From: Brucella pituitosa
GTDB lineage: Bacteria > Pseudomonadota > Alphaproteobacteria > Rhizobiales > Rhizobiaceae
DNA: 64,000 nt
Reading direction: 5' to 3'
Assembly: GCF_003049685.1 (NCBI RefSeq)
Contig: NZ_PYSY02000002.1
Span: 372,001-436,000, forward strand
Shown piece by piece: positions 17,660 through 26,345 of the stretch (position 1 is its first letter; every line of letters begins with the position of its first letter). The translations under genes and the position numbers were made by a program. The notes below the pieces were generated by a model. That model worked only from the letters and a program-made list of their open reading frames with translations, did not search any database and was not told the origin of the DNA.

Positions 17660-18664
17660 ATGGTTACACGTCTTGCTCTGCTTGGTGCCGGTCGTATCGG
17701 AAAAGTACATGCGGGCGCAATCGCTTCCGACAAGCGGGCGCAACTGATTGCGGTGGCTGATGCCAATCAGGATGCAGCGCGTGCAATTGCTGATGCGGCT
17801 GGTGCGGAAGTGCGTTCCATTGACGAGATCGAAAAGTCGCCAGATGTGGACGCTGTGCTGATCTGCACTCCAACCAACACCCATGCCGATCTGATCGAAC
17901 GATTCTCACGCGCAGGTAAGGCGGTTTTCTGCGAAAAGCCGATTGATCTCAATATCGAGCGCGTACGGGCTTGCCTTGGTGTTATCAAGGAAACCGGCGG
18001 CAAGGTCATGCTCGGCTTCAATCGCCGTTTTGATCCGCATTTTGCCGCTGTTCGTAAGGCGATCAATGATGGTCGTATTGGCAAAGTCGAAATGGTCACA
18101 ATCACCAGCCGCGATCCGGGCGCTCCGCCTGCGGAATACATCAAGGTATCGGGTGGTATTTTCCGCGATATGACGATCCATGATTTTGACATGGCGCGTT
18201 TTCTGCTCGGTGAAGAAATTGCAACGGTTTCTGCATCTGCTTCGGTTCTTGTCGATCCAAAGATCGGTGAACTCGGTGATTATGACAGTGCGAGCGTCAT
18301 CCTGACCACGGCTTCCGGTCGCCAGTGCGTGATTTCCAATTCACGCCGTGCATCCTATGGCTATGATCAGCGCATCGAAGTGCACGGATCGGAGGGAGCG
18401 GTTTCGGCTGAGAACCAGCGTCCGGTTTCCATCGAGGTTGCATCGAAGGATGGCTATACGCGTCCACCACTGCATGATTTTTTTATGACCCGCTACACAG
18501 ATGCGTATGCCGCAGAAATTGCAGCTTTCATTGATGCGATTGATAGTGGCAAAGCACCCACACCTTCTGCCGAAGATGGTTTGCAGGCTTTGGCACTTGC
18601 CGAAGCAGCACTTCTCTCTGTCAAAGAAGGGCGTGCTGTGAAAGTTGCGGAAGTTCTCGCCTAA
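17660..18664 (+). CDS. iolG: myo-inositol 2-dehydrogenase IolG
   Basis: 334 residues. First step of the pathway: NAD-dependent oxidation of myo-inositol to scyllo-inosose. Gfo/Idh/MocA family with N-terminal nucleotide fold LALLGAGRIGKVHAGAI, the catalytic EKPIDL lysine motif and the conserved GGIFRDMTIHDFDMARFL helix. The ATG at 17660 is preferred because GGGAGG lies ten bases upstream. The frame is open from 17558, but the ATG at 17651 is too close to that ribosome site. Divergent from iolR. Confidence 0.93.
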   Translation: MVTRLALLGAGRIGKVHAGAIASDKRAQLIAVADANQDAARAIADAAGAEVRSIDEIEKSPDVDAVLICTPTNTHADLIERFSRAGKAVFCEKPIDLNIERVRACLGVIKETGGKVMLGFNRRFDPHFAAVRKAINDGRIGKVEMVTITSRDPGAPPAEYIKVSGGIFRDMTIHDFDMARFLLGEEIATVSASASVLVDPKIGELGDYDSASVILTTASGRQCVISNSRRASYGYDQRIEVHGSEGAVSAENQRPVSIEVASKDGYTRPPLHDFFMTRYTDAYAAEIAAFIDAIDSGKAPTPSAEDGLQALALAEAALLSVKEGRAVKVAEVLA

Positions 18665-18705
18665 GCACGCCTTTTCGTTTGCCTTTCTCTGCAATCGACT
18701 GCGAT

Positions 18706-19788
18706 ATGCGGAACATGGCTTATGAAATCGACAAGCTGCCGCTCGAAGAGTTTTTTGTGCCCGTGGCGAATGCTACGGCTGCACTAACAAGACTTGACGA
18801 GCGGCTTGCACGCTCTCCGATCCGCGATGGAATGCTTGAGCGCATGCATATGCATGATGCGGTTGCATCCATGTGGCTTGAGGGCGAACTGGTGCATCTA
18901 GAAGATCTCGTGCTGCACGATGCTCTGATGGACAGCCGCACCCCAAGCCACGCACTGACAATCTCTCATTCTGTGCTGCGCTTGCGACGCCAGATTTTCA
19001 GTCGTTCACCAAGCTGGGCTCTTAGTCCGGCGGGTATGCAGCAGGTTCTCGGGCGGAATATTGACGTCCGTAGCGAAGAGACGCGTGACTATAGCCATCA
19101 GGAAGATGAGGATAACGATCCTCTACTTGATGATGTGGATGCCTTGCTTGCGCGCACGGACGCTCTGCTGAAAGGCATCATCAAAGAACAGCCGAAACCA
19201 CAGCCGGTGGAAGCAGATTCGCTTCTTTACGATGACGATTGGGATGAAGACACCCGCTTGCAGGAGTGGCGGGATCTATTTGCCAAGACAGCTCATCTTC
19301 CACCACTTCTATGCACCGCGCTGATGCATGATGCATGGTTTTCACTGGAAGTGGTGCAGCGTTCAAACTGGATAGGGCGGCTGCTTGCGGCCGCATATTT
19401 GCGCCAGTCGGGCATTGCCGCCAATCATCTGCCTGCACTCAATGTCGGCCTTCGCACAAAGCGTCCTGATGAGCGTCGTTCAACCAACCGATTGGTGCGG
19501 CTTAAGACATTTCTTGCGGCGACTGAGGAAGCTGCGGAATTAAGCATGAAAGAGCATGACCGCCTTTTGCTTGCGCGTGAGCAGATGCAGCGCAAGCTCA
19601 AGGGTCGGCGCTCCAATTCGCGGTTGCCGCAACTTGTCGACATGATGATGCGCAGCCCACTGGTTTCAAGCCAGATGGTCGAGAAAGAACTTGAGGTCAC
19701 GCAGCAGGGCGCGCTGAAGCTGATTTCCGATCTCAATTTACGAGAAATCACCGGGCGCGGACGGTTCCGCGCCTGGGGTATTCTTTAA
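18706..19788 (+). CDS. RHE_PE00001-family protein (DUF1612-type, putative DNA-binding)
   Basis: About 360 residues; the start is uncertain (ATG at 18706 or 18715, TTG at 18679) and no clear ribosome site is seen. This family is found on rhizobial chromosomes and plasmids. Its C-terminal region carries a winged-helix-like segment, here LVSSQMVEKELEVTQQGALKLISDLNLREITGR, typical of sequence-specific DNA binding. The middle holds an acidic stretch (HQEDEDNDPLLDDVD). Function is unknown. It follows iolG by about 40 bases on the same strand, so it may be co-transcribed, but no inositol role is known for the family. Confidence 0.7.
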   Translation: MRNMAYEIDKLPLEEFFVPVANATAALTRLDERLARSPIRDGMLERMHMHDAVASMWLEGELVHLEDLVLHDALMDSRTPSHALTISHSVLRLRRQIFSRSPSWALSPAGMQQVLGRNIDVRSEETRDYSHQEDEDNDPLLDDVDALLARTDALLKGIIKEQPKPQPVEADSLLYDDDWDEDTRLQEWRDLFAKTAHLPPLLCTALMHDAWFSLEVVQRSNWIGRLLAAAYLRQSGIAANHLPALNVGLRTKRPDERRSTNRLVRLKTFLAATEEAAELSMKEHDRLLLAREQMQRKLKGRRSNSRLPQLVDMMMRSPLVSSQMVEKELEVTQQGALKLISDLNLREITGRGRFRAWGIL

Positions 19789-19789
19789 T

Positions 19790-20692
19790 TTACTTCTTCA
19801 TGCAGTGATTGCGCAGATGGGTTGCGAAAAGCTGATACTCGTTGCGTCGAGCAGCATTCGCTCGCCATGCCAAGGCAAGTGAGCGGAAATTGTGTTGTCC
19901 TTCATAGGGCACGATGCTGATTTCGCTGCCGCGTGTAACGCCCGCCTTGATAGCGACCTCCGGTAATAGCGTCACACCCATGCCAAATTCAACCAGCTGT
20001 ACCAGAGTCATGATACTTGTTGCATGAACATCGCCACCTGTCTGTGTGGGCTTTGAACCAATGGCTGCCATGACGTGCTCACGCAGACAATGGCCAGTCT
20101 CCAGCAAGAGAAACGGTTGGTCCTGAAGATCGCTCGCTTCAATGCGGTCCCGGTTGGCCAGCGCATGGTCGCGGCGTACCGCAAGAAAAAATGGGTCTTG
20201 TCCTATCGCGGCGACTTCAAAATCATCAAGATCATAGGGATGAGCAACAAGCGCCACATCAAGCGTTCCCGAGCGCAGATTGTCGAGGAGGGTACGCGTC
20301 AGTCCTTCCCGCACGCTCAATTGCAGCTCTGGAAAAGCTTTAGCCGTTGCTGGAAGCACTTTTGGCAATAAAAACGGCGCAATGGACGGGATGACACCCA
20401 ATCGCAAGCGTGTTGTCAGCGGGCGTTCGGCCTGACGCGCATGTTCCGGCAGCTCCTCAATTGAAGCCACGATCTCGCGCGCACGGTTGAGGAAATCCTC
20501 TCCGGCAGGCAGCAATTGCATCCGTCGACCCGTGCGATCAATCAAGGTTACGCCAATCTCTGCTTCCAGCGTCTGAATGGCCGCGCTTAATGTGGATTGC
20601 GTAACGCCAACCGCCTCGGCTGCGCGCGAGAAGGAACCTGCTTTGACGAGAGCTATAAAATAGTGAAGTTGACGAACACTGATATTGAGCAT
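19790..20692 (-). CDS. oxyR: OxyR-like LysR-family peroxide regulator with a single redox cysteine
   Basis: 300 residues from the ATG at 20692. LysR helix-turn-helix GSFSRAAEAVGVTQSTLSAAIQTLE is followed by a LysR substrate-binding domain. The OxyR peroxidatic motif GHCLREH places the sensing cysteine at Cys202. The second OxyR cysteine, expected nine residues later, is missing (Ile211); the only other C-terminal cysteine is Cys297 in the tail. Divergent from the ahpC-ahpD peroxidase pair with 162 bases between, the classic arrangement for an OxyR target. It probably activates ahpCD upon peroxide stress. Confidence 0.85.
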   Translation of the reverse strand: MLNISVRQLHYFIALVKAGSFSRAAEAVGVTQSTLSAAIQTLEAEIGVTLIDRTGRRMQLLPAGEDFLNRAREIVASIEELPEHARQAERPLTTRLRLGVIPSIAPFLLPKVLPATAKAFPELQLSVREGLTRTLLDNLRSGTLDVALVAHPYDLDDFEVAAIGQDPFFLAVRRDHALANRDRIEASDLQDQPFLLLETGHCLREHVMAAIGSKPTQTGGDVHATSIMTLVQLVEFGMGVTLLPEVAIKAGVTRGSEISIVPYEGQHNFRSLALAWRANAARRNEYQLFATHLRNHCMKK

Positions 20693-20715
20693 GGTCTTCA
20701 GCCTGAAACTTATCC

Positions 20716-20734
20716 CCATCGTTTAAATCGATGG
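20716..20734. promoter_or_regulatory. Candidate OxyR/LysR binding site between oxyR and ahpC
   Basis: Inverted repeat CCATCG-TTTAAAT-CGATGG, containing the LysR-type ATCG-N7-CGAT dyad. A further half-site pair GATCGTTTTAATCGC follows at 20740-20752, suggesting a tandem site of the kind OxyR tetramers cover. Confidence 0.5.
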
Positions 20735-20854
20735 ATTGGATCGTTTTAATCGCTTTGACCGATTGATTTAGAGCGCCTATATATGACTCGCAAGCAGTTA
20801 GTTCTGAAACTTCTGAATTTTCTGCATAACAACGAATTTACAGGCAGGTATGAG

Positions 20855-21409
20855 ATGCTCGGTATCGGTGACAAGCTTCCTTCTTTCAAAGTAACTGGCG
20901 TTAAGCCTGGCTTCAACTTCCACGAAGAAAACGGCGTGTCGGCTTTTGAAGAAGTCACCGAAGCAAGCTTCGAAGGCAAGTGGAAGGTCATCTTCTTCTA
21001 CCCTAAGGACTTCACTTTCGTCTGCCCAACCGAAATCGCTGAATTCGCACGTCTGGCTTCAGATTTTGAAGACCGCGACGCAGTTGTTCTCGGCGGTTCG
21101 ACTGACAACGAATTTGTGAAGCTCGCATGGCGTCGCGATCACAAGGACCTCGACAAGCTGCCAATCTGGTCTTTTGCAGACACCAATGGTTCGCTGGTTG
21201 ACGGCCTCGGCGTTCGTTCGCCAGATGGCGTTGCTTACCGCTACACCTTCGTTGTCGATCCGGACAACACGATCCAGCACGTTTACGCAACCAACCTCAA
21301 TGTTGGCCGTGCTCCTAAGGACACGCTGCGTGTTCTCGATGCTCTGCAGACCGATGAGCTTTGCCCATGCAACCGCGAAGTCGGTGGCGAAACGCTCAAG
21401 GCTGCTTAA
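20855..21409 (+). CDS. ahpC: Peroxiredoxin AhpC
   Basis: 184 residues from the ATG at 20855, preceded by AGGTATGAG; the longer open frame upstream is not needed. Reduces hydrogen peroxide, alkyl hydroperoxides and peroxynitrite in the cytoplasm. The peroxidatic site is DFTFVCPTE with Cys57. Two cysteines near the C-terminus (Cys170 and Cys172 in ELCPCNRE) serve resolution, as in the AhpC type that is recycled by AhpD rather than AhpF. ahpD follows 78 bases on, after a terminator-like hairpin. Confidence 0.95.
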   Translation: MLGIGDKLPSFKVTGVKPGFNFHEENGVSAFEEVTEASFEGKWKVIFFYPKDFTFVCPTEIAEFARLASDFEDRDAVVLGGSTDNEFVKLAWRRDHKDLDKLPIWSFADTNGSLVDGLGVRSPDGVAYRYTFVVDPDNTIQHVYATNLNVGRAPKDTLRVLDALQTDELCPCNREVGGETLKAA

Positions 21410-21430
21410 TCAGCCTCAATGATTTGAGAC

Positions 21431-21454
21431 AAGGCGGGTTAAGGCCCGCCTTTT
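21431..21454 (+). terminator. Terminator-like hairpin between ahpC and ahpD
   Basis: Stem AAGGCGGG / CCCGCCTT with a six-base loop, followed by TTTTG. Probably lowers ahpD transcription relative to ahpC, unless ahpD has its own promoter. Confidence 0.8.
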
Positions 21455-21487
21455 GTTTATTCAGAACTGACAAATAAAGAGGGTTCC

Positions 21488-22015
21488 ATGTCCATTGATG
21501 ATCTGAAGTCAAAAATCCCGGATTTCGCCAAGGATGTTCGTCTCAATCTTTCGTCTATGGCAAGCGATGAAACGCTGACGCCACAGCAGAAATATGGACT
21601 GTTCATTGCTTGCGGCATTGCTTCGCGCAACGCCGATGTGCGCAAGGCGCTGGTTGCTGAAGCCTCTGGAAAAGTTGATGCGACGGTTGTGCAAGCTGCA
21701 AAATCTGCGGCCTCTATCATGGGCATGAACAATGTCTATTATCGTTTTGTGCATCTTGCGACCAACAAGGACTATCGCACGATGCCAGCAAAGCTGCGCA
21801 TGAATGTGATCGGCAATCCGGGTGTGGACAAAGTCGATTTCGAACTGTGGTCGCTGGCTGTTTCGGCAATCAATGGCTGCGGCATGTGCATCGACGCACA
21901 CGAAGACGTACTGCGCAAAGCAAATGTGACAACCGAGGTGATCCAAACCGCTGCTCGCTTCGCCTCGATCATTCAGTCTGTTGCGATTGCTCTGGAAGCT
22001 GCTGACACCGAATAA
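21488..22015 (+). CDS. ahpD: Alkyl hydroperoxide reductase partner AhpD
   Basis: 175 residues, the usual AhpD length. Belongs to the carboxymuconolactone decarboxylase fold. The redox motif is [11 protein letters not shown] with Cys131, Cys134 and His138, matching the CxxC-xxx-H proton relay of AhpD. It reduces AhpC using lipoylated dehydrogenase components, as known in Mycobacterium. Preceded by AAAGAGGG and a hairpin. Confidence 0.94.
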   Translation: MSIDDLKSKIPDFAKDVRLNLSSMASDETLTPQQKYGLFIACGIASRNADVRKALVAEASGKVDATVVQAAKSAASIMGMNNVYYRFVHLATNKDYRTMPAKLRMNVIGNPGVDKVDFELWSLAVSAINGCGMCIDAHEDVLRKANVTTEVIQTAARFASIIQSVAIALEAADTE

Positions 22016-22040
22016 GTTTCTTAGTCGAGCTTATATAAAG

Positions 22041-22075
22041 AAAAGCCCGCGTGGATCGCTCCACGCGGGCTTTTT
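22041..22075. terminator. Bidirectional terminator between ahpD and the MHS transporter
   Basis: Perfect 14-base stem AAAAGCCCGCGTGG / CCACGCGGGCTTTT with loop ATCGCT, A-rich on one side and T-rich on the other, between convergent stops. Confidence 0.93.
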
Positions 22076-22089
22076 GTGTTCAGTGCTGC

Positions 22090-23370
22090 TTACTCGCCGC
22101 GTTTGAACGAAATAAATGCAAAGCCAATCAATGAGACAACGGCTGCGGCAGACATGTAATAGCCAACATAGTCGAAGCTATAATGGGTTGCGAGCCAGGT
22201 TGCGATGTAAGGTGCAACCGATGCGCCGAGAATGCCTGCCAGATTGAAGGTAAGCGAAGCGCCCGTATAGCGAACCGAAGTCGGGAATGGTTCAGCAAGA
22301 GCCGCGCCAATCGGACCATAGGTCAGGCCCATCAGGCCGAAACCAATGATGAGGAAGGCGAGAACGCCAGCTGTTCCGCTGAGGAAGAGTGGAGCCATGA
22401 TGAAACCGTACAGACCGATCAGGACTGTGACGATGATCATGACAGGACGCATGCCGTATTTATCGGAAAGCAGAGCTGCAACCGGGATGGTGAGGCCGAA
22501 GAAGATCACGCCAACCATTTGCAGGATGAGGAACTGTTCACGGCTATAGCCAAGCGCGCGCGTACCCCAACCGAGCGAAAACACGGTCATGAGATAGAAC
22601 AGTACGAAAGTTGCAACTGCGCCGATGGTGCCGAGGAACAGGCTCGACTTGTGTTTCTTGAACAGGGTTGCGACCGGAACTTCGACGCGTTCAGCTTTGT
22701 CGATTGCCTTCTGGAATTCTGGCGTTTCAGCGATCTTCAAACGAATGAAGAGGCCAACACCAACCAGCAGTGCACTGGCGATGAAAGGAATGCGCCAGCC
22801 GAAAGACATGAACTGTTCTTCGGTCAGAAGTTCAGCCAGGATCAGGAAGATACCTGTTGCGAGAATGAAGCCGACGGGTGCGCCGAGCTGCGGGAACATG
22901 CCATACCATGTACGCTTGCCTTCAGGCGCATTTTCGGTTGCGAGCAGAACTGCACCGCCCCATTCACCGCCGAGGCCAAGGCCCTGACCCAGACGGCAGA
23001 GAGCGAGCAGGAGGGCTGCCCAGACGCCGATGGATTCATAGGTTGGCAGAAAGCCGATTGCGACCGTGGAAATACCCATGGTCATAAGTGCTGCGACGAG
23101 CGTTGCCTTACGGCCAACCTTGTCGCCGAAGTGGCCGAACAACGCGCCGCCGATCGGGCGTGCGAAGAAGGCAATAGCGAAAGTTGCCAAGGACTGGAGC
23201 AGCGCCGAGTTACCGTCACTTGCTGGGAAAAAGAGATGCGGGAACACGATTACCGCAGCGGTGGCATAAATATAAAAATCAAAGAATTCGATAGTTGTGC
23301 CGATCATGCTCGCGGCCAAAACACGGCGCGCAGAATTTTTCTTCGGAACAACTGCTTGAGCGACAGTCAT
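22090..23370 (-). CDS. MHS-family major facilitator (metabolite:H+ symporter)
   Basis: 426 residues, twelve membrane spans. The metabolite:H+ symporter subfamily includes ProP, ShiA and KgtP. Seen motifs: IGTTIEFFDFYIYATAAV at the first span, GHFGDKVGRKATL in the loop between spans 2 and 3, RLGQGLGLGGEWGGAVLLATENAPEGKRTWYG after span 4, and LLSDKYGMRPVMI in the second half. The substrate (a small organic acid, proline/betaine or shikimate) cannot be assigned from sequence alone. Single gene. Confidence 0.88.
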   Translation of the reverse strand: MTVAQAVVPKKNSARRVLAASMIGTTIEFFDFYIYATAAVIVFPHLFFPASDGNSALLQSLATFAIAFFARPIGGALFGHFGDKVGRKATLVAALMTMGISTVAIGFLPTYESIGVWAALLLALCRLGQGLGLGGEWGGAVLLATENAPEGKRTWYGMFPQLGAPVGFILATGIFLILAELLTEEQFMSFGWRIPFIASALLVGVGLFIRLKIAETPEFQKAIDKAERVEVPVATLFKKHKSSLFLGTIGAVATFVLFYLMTVFSLGWGTRALGYSREQFLILQMVGVIFFGLTIPVAALLSDKYGMRPVMIIVTVLIGLYGFIMAPLFLSGTAGVLAFLIIGFGLMGLTYGPIGAALAEPFPTSVRYTGASLTFNLAGILGASVAPYIATWLATHYSFDYVGYYMSAAAVVSLIGFAFISFKRGE

Positions 23371-23642
23371 TGTTTCATATCCATATTTGTGGGCTGTACG
23401 TTTTGGGAGGAAGCCCGAGATGTTGCCTTCTTAGTGCCACAAAACACGAAACCGCAAGCTTAAAAGGGCTCTCACGTAATTTTCTAATTTCGAATGTGCT
23501 CTTTTCGAAACAAAATGAACATACGAAGCGGATTCAAGGGAAAAAGCCAGGGCCTTTCAATTGCCTTAAGGCAGCCTTAAGATGAATTTCGCAACTTGGA
23601 ATCACAATGACAGCGCAGGCTTTCAGATACGGAAACATTGGC

Positions 23643-24017
23643 ATGAACTTTCGCAAACATTCTGTTTTGCGAATGCCTTCTCGTATGCTGATTGCTCTAT
23701 TGTCGTTGCTCTTTTTGGTTTCAACGCAGCTTTGCTACGCCATGGCGCACGATCTTCCGCAGACTGTAGCAGTCACCGACTGCCATGAGACGGTTAAGAT
23801 TCTAAAACATGATATGGGGCATTCCATGCCAGCCGATCACGGCAAGAAAGCATCTGCTGCCTGTGTCATGATGAGTTGTGGCGGCATCATACAGCTTGCC
23901 TCAGATGTCACTCTGTTCACGCCGGATCATGAGTTCGGACTTCCTCCGCGCGTTGCCGCATTGAACAGCAGCGATCCATTTGGCGTGTTACGCCCTCCAA
24001 TATCTTACCAGATCTAA
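23643..24017 (+). CDS. Small secreted His/Met/Cys protein, possibly copper-related
   Basis: About 124 residues. The start is set at the ATG at 23643, which gives a basic n-region and a hydrophobic signal segment (MLIALLSLLFLVSTQLCYA); an ATG at 23607 is possible. The mature part has potential metal ligands: DCHETVKILKHDMGHSMP, ADHGKK and CVMMSCGG. I do not recognise a named family with confidence. It precedes the multicopper oxidase by about 100 bases on the same strand, so a role in copper handling in the periplasm is a reasonable inference only. Confidence 0.6.
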   Translation: MNFRKHSVLRMPSRMLIALLSLLFLVSTQLCYAMAHDLPQTVAVTDCHETVKILKHDMGHSMPADHGKKASAACVMMSCGGIIQLASDVTLFTPDHEFGLPPRVAALNSSDPFGVLRPPISYQI

Positions 24018-24125
24018 TCCCTAGAAACGCTGCCACCTCTCTGGCGGCAATGAGCGCATTCCAGAATTCATGAAATGATTTCGGGCGAGATGCGCATTGA
24101 TAGAGATATTATCTGGAGAATAATC

Positions 24126-25709
24126 ATGACGAGTATGACACGCCGCCGCTTGCTGACGCTCGGTGTAAGTGCTGCCGTTTTATCCATTGCTCGGCCTTTT
24201 GAGGCCTTCGCGCAGGACGCCCATCAGCAACATACGCAGCATGGTGCACCCACAGCACAGGCAAAAGCACCGACCTTGCCTATTCCAACATTATTGGAGC
24301 CGGATGCTGCAGGTGTGGTGAAGCTGACGGTCCAGAAGGGACGCCATGCTTTCACACAAGGCAGCGATGCGGCCTCTGCCGGGATAAACGGCACCTATCT
24401 TGGGCCGGTCGTCCGCTTGAAGAACGGAGAGGCGGTAACGCTTTCGGTAAATAACGGCATGGACGAAGACACAACGCTTCATTGGCATGGTCTTTTTGTT
24501 CCGTCGGTTCTCGATGGCGGACCGCATAATGTGATTGCAGCAGGTAAAAGCTGGGAGCCAAAGGTTACAGTCAATCAGCCTGCATCGTTTAACTGGTTCC
24601 ATCCGCACTTGCATGGCGACACCGCCCGACAGGCACATATGGGCATTGCCGGGCTCATGATTGTCAGCGATGGCAAGGATGGCGAACGTGGATTGCCTGA
24701 AACCTATGGTGTTGATGACCTGCCGCTTGTCTTGCAGGACCGCAGGGTTATCGAAGGCGACAAGGTTTACCAGCCCGATATCATGGATTTGATGCACGGC
24801 TTTCGCGGCGACAAGCTAATCGTCAACGGCGTGATTGCACCGCAAGCACATGTTCCGGCGTCTGTTGTAAGATTGCGCATTCTGAACGGTGCCAATGCGC
24901 GGAACTTCCATATCCGTCTCAGCGATGACCAGCCGTTGCATGTCATCGGATCGGATGGCGGCTATATAACCAAGCTCGATACAGTCCAACGCCTGACGAT
25001 CAGCCCAGGCGAGCGCTATGAAGTTCTGGTCGACTTTTCCAAATCGAAAGGCACTCTGGATTTGCTCACGGCCAGCGATGACAGCAGTGGTGATGATCAG
25101 TCTTTGATGCAGTTTATCGTGGATGACAAAATCGATGGGTTGGTGAAAGCATTGCCAGCCACGCTTGATGGTCCTGAGAAGCCTGACGAAAAGCTCGCGG
25201 CACGCAGGCGGTCGTATTTCTTCGATGAACGCATGGCCGAAAATATGAAGCTCATGATGGGCGGCATGTCGAGTGATCCTCATGCCGGGCACAATATGCC
25301 AGCGATGAGTGATCACGACATGCATTCGGGTCGGAGCAATACTGACGCCGGACCTGCTTTGCAGGCTTTGACATCAGGCGTTCAGATGGCGATTGCTGAA
25401 AAACCTTTCGACATGAGCCGCATTGATGCCGAAGTTAAGCTTGGATCGTGGGAAATATGGGAGCTGACGACCAAAGAAATGGCGCATCCATTCCATATCC
25501 ATGGAGCGTCATTCCGCATTCTGACGTTGAACGGAGAAGCGCCACCGCTCCATCAATCAGGTTGGAAGGATACGGCGTTGATCAATGGCAAGGCCGAAAT
25601 TCTGGTCCATTTTGATCGCGAAGCTACGCGTGATCATCCTTTCATGTTCCACTGCCATGTGTTGGAACATGAAGACGTCGGCATGATGGCGCAATTCGTT
25701 ACGACCTGA
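24126..25709 (+). CDS. TAT-exported multicopper oxidase (CueO/CopA-like)
   Basis: 527 residues from the ATG at 24126. The twin-arginine signal MTRRRLLTLGVSAAVLSIARP means it folds with cofactor before export. Copper sites are complete: HWHG (119-122), HPHLHG (159-164), HPFHIHG and the C-terminal HCHVLEHEDVGMM with the type-1 Cys, His and axial Met. A Met/His-rich loop (AENMKLMMGGMSSDPHAGHNMPAMSDHDMHSG) resembles the CueO copper-sensing insert, supporting a cuprous oxidase role in copper tolerance. sodC follows on the same strand after 113 bases. Confidence 0.93.
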   Translation: MTSMTRRRLLTLGVSAAVLSIARPFEAFAQDAHQQHTQHGAPTAQAKAPTLPIPTLLEPDAAGVVKLTVQKGRHAFTQGSDAASAGINGTYLGPVVRLKNGEAVTLSVNNGMDEDTTLHWHGLFVPSVLDGGPHNVIAAGKSWEPKVTVNQPASFNWFHPHLHGDTARQAHMGIAGLMIVSDGKDGERGLPETYGVDDLPLVLQDRRVIEGDKVYQPDIMDLMHGFRGDKLIVNGVIAPQAHVPASVVRLRILNGANARNFHIRLSDDQPLHVIGSDGGYITKLDTVQRLTISPGERYEVLVDFSKSKGTLDLLTASDDSSGDDQSLMQFIVDDKIDGLVKALPATLDGPEKPDEKLAARRRSYFFDERMAENMKLMMGGMSSDPHAGHNMPAMSDHDMHSGRSNTDAGPALQALTSGVQMAIAEKPFDMSRIDAEVKLGSWEIWELTTKEMAHPFHIHGASFRILTLNGEAPPLHQSGWKDTALINGKAEILVHFDREATRDHPFMFHCHVLEHEDVGMMAQFVTT

Positions 25710-25822
25710 TTTTCAAATATGCTGCGCGCTGTCTCAACCGGCGCGCAGTTTTATAAGTTTCGAACAATTCGCGCCGTAGTGCGTTTACCGCTTATCACCA
25801 AACCAAATAAGAGGAGGAGATA

Positions 25823-26344
25823 ATGCGATCTTTCGTTCTAGCTTCAACTATTGCACTTTTCGCCATGCCTGCATTTGCCCAAGACACAACAGTTAAAATG
25901 TACGAGGCTCTCGAAACAGGACAGGGGAAGGAAATGGGGACTGTTACAGTCTCCCAAAGTGCTGATGGGCTTTCATTCAAAGCGGATTTAAACGGAATGC
26001 CGGGCGGTGAACATGGCTTCCATGTTCATGAAAAGGGCAGCTGTGCGCCTGCCGAACAGGACGGGAAAATGGTTCCTGCTCAAGCAGCTGGTGGCCATTA
26101 CGATCCGGAAGGCTCGAAACATCACATGGGACCTGAAGGTCATGGTCATATGGGCGATTTGCCACTATTGAAGGCTGATGCAGACGGCAAGGTCAGTGAA
26201 ACGGTTGTTGCGCCACGTCTCAAGTCGCTGGATGAAATCAAAGGGCGGGCGCTGATGGTTCATATAGGCGGCGACAATTATGCCGACCAGCCCAAGCCGC
26301 TTGGTGGTGGTGGTGCACGTATTGTCTGTGGTGTAATCGAATAA
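25823..26344 (+). CDS. sodC: Periplasmic Cu/Zn superoxide dismutase
   Basis: 173 residues with a signal peptide ending at PAFA. Dismutates superoxide in the periplasm. Copper and zinc ligands are in GFHVHEKGSC, AGGHYDPEGSKHHMGPEGHGHMGDLP and MVHIGGDNY. The disulphide pair (GSC and IVCGVIE) and the GGGGARIVCG end are present. The length equals the Brucella enzyme. RBS AGAGGAGGAG is strong. Confidence 0.96.
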   Translation: MRSFVLASTIALFAMPAFAQDTTVKMYEALETGQGKEMGTVTVSQSADGLSFKADLNGMPGGEHGFHVHEKGSCAPAEQDGKMVPAQAAGGHYDPEGSKHHMGPEGHGHMGDLPLLKADADGKVSETVVAPRLKSLDEIKGRALMVHIGGDNYADQPKPLGGGGARIVCGVIE

Positions 26345-26345
26345 A

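Noticed and set aside
22183-23463. 426-codon plus-strand frame opposite the MHS transporter
   Set aside because: Glu/Cys/Asn-rich composition is the complement of a membrane protein; no start signal.
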